This document shows, one piece after another, positions 61,188 through 64,000 of a stretch of DNA of 64,000 bases. The notes under the pieces are model-generated. The model was not told the DNA's origin. It worked only from the letters and a program-made list of their open reading frames with translations, and did not search any database. The position numbers and the translations under genes are program-made. Positions within the stretch are counted from its first letter, which is position 1, and every line of letters begins with the position of its first letter. The DNA lies in assembly GCF_000764225.1 (NCBI RefSeq), contig NZ_JQED01000042.1, positions 124,001-188,000 on the forward strand. Direction: 5' to 3'. Origin of the DNA: Colwellia psychrerythraea (GTDB lineage: Bacteria > Pseudomonadota > Gammaproteobacteria > Enterobacterales > Alteromonadaceae).

Positions 61188-64000
61188 TTACACAGACTTT
61201 GCTTGGTTATCTGTAATTTTATAAAAACCGCAATATAATGCGGGCACTACCGCCAACGTTAGAATAGTGCCAATGCCTAGGCCAAATGCAATAACGTTAG
61301 CCATACCGTAAAATAGCGGATCTTTACCAATGATTAATGGCAACAACCCCATTATGGTAGTGATGGTAGTCATTGCTATTGGACGTAATCGCGTTAAACA
61401 GGCATCAACCACTGCTTGGTAGTCAGACTTTCCAGATGCGGTTTCAATCTTAATTCGGTCAATCAGTACTATCGCATTATTAATGATAATACCCGCTAAG
61501 CTATATAAACCAAGTGTTACCATAAAACCAAAGGGCGCCTGCATCAAAAATAGACCTAAAACGGCCCCTATAAACGATAGCGGGATAGTTAGGGTGATCA
61601 CTGCGGCCTGTCTAAACGAATTAAACTGCGCTACTAACAATATTAAAATCAAACCTAAGACAATTGGCATACTAGCCCCGAGTGCTTTTTGAGCCGCAAG
61701 TGACTCTTTAATTACTCCATCATATTCAATGCTATGGTTTATGGGGAGGTCTACTGCTAGGGCTTGGATTTTTTTATCAATGATTAATTTAAGGTCCTCT
61801 GCTGCCATTTCGGTATTACGTGCTTGAATACTGATGGTACGAAAGAGATCTTCATGGTGAATTATTGAAAATTGATTATAGGGCGCCAAGTTAGCTACCT
61901 GAAATAGCGGGACTGTCTGGCCTGTTTTATTCGAGTAAATATTAAGGGTTCTAAGTCTATCTAAGCTTTGTCGCTCTGCCTGTTCTGCACGCAAAACGAT
62001 AGGAATAATATTATCACCTTCTCGAAACTCAGTAATCTTAGAACCAGAAAAGTATGCATCAAGCGCTTGCGCTATTTCCTCAGAGGTGAGGCCTGAACGT
62101 TTGGCTCTGTGCTGATCTATTTGTACATCTATTTTCGTGATCAGGTTTTCCCAGTCGGTACGTATATCAAGAGTATTAGGTACGCTGTGCAACACCGCCA
62201 TTATCTGTTGAGCTTTTTTATAAATGATCTCTTTATCAGGTCCTTTTACTTGAATTTTGATGGTACTTGAATCAGAAGGACCTAAAAACATTTTTTTAAC
62301 CCGAGCTGAAACGTTAGGAAAATCATGTTCAATTTGCTCATCTAATCTTAAGACTGTTGCACTGATATCAGTCTCATCTTTGACGTTTAACACCATGAAC
62401 CCTTTATTTTGCGCAGGATCTTCAGGGTTTAGTGACATCACAAATCTTGGGCCACTAAAGCCAACATAAGCAGAATAACTTTCAATAAAATCAAAGCGTA
62501 TATCATCTTTTAACCATGCGAAAATATCTTTCATCTGACGATTGGTTTCAGTAGATGAAGTGCCATTTGGCAAGTCAATATTGACCAGTATTTGTGTGCG
62601 GTCCGAATCAGGGAAAAATTGTTTGGCAACATATTTCATTGAAAGAACAGAGCCAATGAACAATGCCAACATTGCCGTCATAAAGAGCGCTTTATGTTTG
62701 AGTAACCAATGCAAAAAGGTCTCATAACAGAGGTAAAATGTACTGGATTCTTCGTTGGAAGATTCTTTATTTGCAGGCGCTTTACCTTTTGGCAAGGTAA
62801 TAAAGAAATAACACAAAAGCGGAGTAACACATAAAGCCAAAACCCAACTGGTTAGCAAGGTAATAAGAATAACCAATGAAATAGAACGAGTATATTCGCC
62901 AGCAACATGTTCAGCCAGCATGAGCGGTAAGAAGAATAAAATGGTTGTCACTGATGAACTCAATAAGGGCACGGCTAATTCTTTACTGCCTTGCAGCATA
63001 GCGTTATAACGATCTACGCCATCTTCTAAGCGGCGTTTGAAGTCTTCCGCGATAACAATGCCATTATCAACCAATAAACCGAGTGAGATTATAAGAGTCG
63101 CCAAGCTCATTCGTTCAAGTTTCATGTCACTAAATTGCATTATGCTTAGGGTTGCAAGCATGACAAACGGCACAATAGCGCCAACAATTAAACCCGTGCG
63201 TAAACCTAAAAATAAAATGACAACCACAAGTACAATCGCTAAGGTTTGCAGGACATTAACAGAAACACCATCAATTGTTTTTGCCACTTGGTCAGCTTGA
63301 TAAGTAGCAATTTCAAGATTATATCCAATAGGCAAAGTTGATTCGACCTCATTGATTTTGTTGAGCATGCGCGGTGCATATTCTAATAAGTTATTTTCTG
63401 GCAACATAGAAATGGCAAAAAATATAGCTGATTGTCCATTTAAATAGGCGGTTTTATCGGGTGGATCGATAAAATCACGGCGTAAAGTCACTACATCTTT
63501 TAATGCGATAAAATCTTCAGTGTTTGGGATGCTTATGTAGGTATTGCCAATCTCAGACAAGTTATTGAAGTTTCCAGAAGGCTCCACAATAAAACTGATC
63601 GCACCGGTATTTATTTGGCCACCTGAGCGAACAATATTCTGCTTTTGTAATTCGTTCATTAGAGATTGGGGAGAAATACCTAACTGGGCAAGTTTGGCGT
63701 TTGAAGCTTCTAAGAAGATTCGCTCTTCTTGTCGGCCTAATATTTCAATCTTTTTAGTGCCTTCAACGCCATATAAACTATCGCGAACATGTTGAGCAAT
63801 GTCATACATTTCACCCAGATCAAAACCATCGGCAGTTAATGCGAGAGTAACAACGGAGACATCACCAAACTCATCATTAACAAAAGGAGTATGGGTACCA
63901 GAGGGCATTTTACTATGGGCAGCCGTAACTTTATTACGTAAGTTTTGCCAAATGTCATCAAGATTAAAATACCTGTCATAAATTTTAACGTGAATTATTG
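61188..64000 (-). CDS. RND efflux transporter (AcrB-like), 5' end outside window
   Basis: The frame stays open to the right window edge, so the N-terminus lies beyond it; about 937 residues are visible of the usual 1020-1050. The visible part has the porter domains, the long transmembrane blocks and the central helix pair typical of the HAE1/AcrB family: IISLGLLVDNGIVIAED with the proton-relay Asp region and ALCVTPLLCYFF. It would export drugs or other amphiphiles using the proton gradient, with an adaptor protein that is probably encoded upstream. The terminator at 61115 closes it. Confidence 0.92.
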   Translation of the reverse strand, partial: IIHVKIYDRYFNLDDIWQNLRNKVTAAHSKMPSGTHTPFVNDEFGDVSVVTLALTADGFDLGEMYDIAQHVRDSLYGVEGTKKIEILGRQEERIFLEASNAKLAQLGISPQSLMNELQKQNIVRSGGQINTGAISFIVEPSGNFNNLSEIGNTYISIPNTEDFIALKDVVTLRRDFIDPPDKTAYLNGQSAIFFAISMLPENNLLEYAPRMLNKINEVESTLPIGYNLEIATYQADQVAKTIDGVSVNVLQTLAIVLVVVILFLGLRTGLIVGAIVPFVMLATLSIMQFSDMKLERMSLATLIISLGLLVDNGIVIAEDFKRRLEDGVDRYNAMLQGSKELAVPLLSSSVTTILFFLPLMLAEHVAGEYTRSISLVILITLLTSWVLALCVTPLLCYFFITLPKGKAPANKESSNEESSTFYLCYETFLHWLLKHKALFMTAMLALFIGSVLSMKYVAKQFFPDSDRTQILVNIDLPNGTSSTETNRQMKDIFAWLKDDIRFDFIESYSAYVGFSGPRFVMSLNPEDPAQNKGFMVLNVKDETDISATVLRLDEQIEHDFPNVSARVKKMFLGPSDSSTIKIQVKGPDKEIIYKKAQQIMAVLHSVPNTLDIRTDWENLITKIDVQIDQHRAKRSGLTSEEIAQALDAYFSGSKITEFREGDNIIPIVLRAEQAERQSLDRLRTLNIYSNKTGQTVPLFQVANLAPYNQFSIIHHEDLFRTISIQARNTEMAAEDLKLIIDKKIQALAVDLPINHSIEYDGVIKESLAAQKALGASMPIVLGLILILLVAQFNSFRQAAVITLTIPLSFIGAVLGLFLMQAPFGFMVTLGLYSLAGIIINNAIVLIDRIKIETASGKSDYQAVVDACLTRLRPIAMTTITTIMGLLPLIIGKDPLFYGMANVIAFGLGIGTILTLAVVPALYCGFYKITDNQAKSV

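Overview
The window looks like chromosome from a marine gammaproteobacterium of the Alteromonadales, most probably Colwellia or a close relative. The grounds are AT-rich DNA, housekeeping gene orders typical of gammaproteobacteria (nrdR-ribD-ribE-ribBA; lptFG divergent from pepA-holC-valS; bolA divergent from yajG and ampG), FabV as enoyl-ACP reductase, S46 peptidase, PEP-CTERM and PepSY proteins, and small repeats with ATACCA or TATACCC termini of a kind familiar from marine relatives. The genus is inference. No rRNA, tRNA, CRISPR array, prophage or intact insertion sequence was seen.

Layout. 1-8 kb: a diguanylate cyclase cut by the window edge, an exported methyltransferase, an orphan thiamine-diphosphate enzyme, a small P-loop kinase-like protein, a PhyH-type dioxygenase and an S46 dipeptidyl-peptidase. 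8.4-13 kb: an iron-type locus (outer-membrane barrel, imelysin lipoprotein, di-heme DUF1111 lipoprotein) behind Fur-box-like sequence, interrupted by a 275-bp MITE-like element. 13.4-17.7 kb: argR with an ARG box, a hemerythrin/DUF2249/NnrS-like set, a FAH-family hydrolase and a YacL-family protein. 17.7-25.5 kb: HDOD protein, an unlisted 56-aa membrane protein, ampG, a cyclophilin, yajG, rlmG, bolA and fabV. 25.6-28.9 kb: accessory genes (PEP-CTERM protein with a candidate sigma-54 promoter, DUF4238 protein with an A9 tract at its start, HlyIII protein, EF-hand protein). 29-34 kb: exported alpha/beta hydrolase, Na+-export-like ABC pair, and an ECF-like sigma factor with a small membrane partner.

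34.5-39.6 kb is the glyA-nrdR-ribD-ribE-ribBA block; its RibBA has lost the zinc cysteines of GTP cyclohydrolase II, and ribH-nusB does not follow. 39.7-48.9 kb is the most unusual part: a small barrel-like protein and a very large lipoprotein with internal duplication, divergent from a beta-propeller sensor kinase and an overlapping AraC-type response regulator. Together they resemble a split form of the hybrid two-component systems used for surface sensing. 49-51.7 kb holds an exported pyroglutamyl-peptidase-like protein whose catalytic Cys is Ser, followed by two tandem PepSY membrane proteins. 51.8-60.1 kb is housekeeping: a cold-shock protein, valS, holC, pepA, lptF and lptG. The window ends with an RDD protein, a 314-bp MITE and an RND efflux pump cut by the right edge.

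Starts were moved inward from the longest reading frame where a Shine-Dalgarno, lipobox or family N-terminus argued for it. Product names rest on motif recognition from memory; no database search was run.
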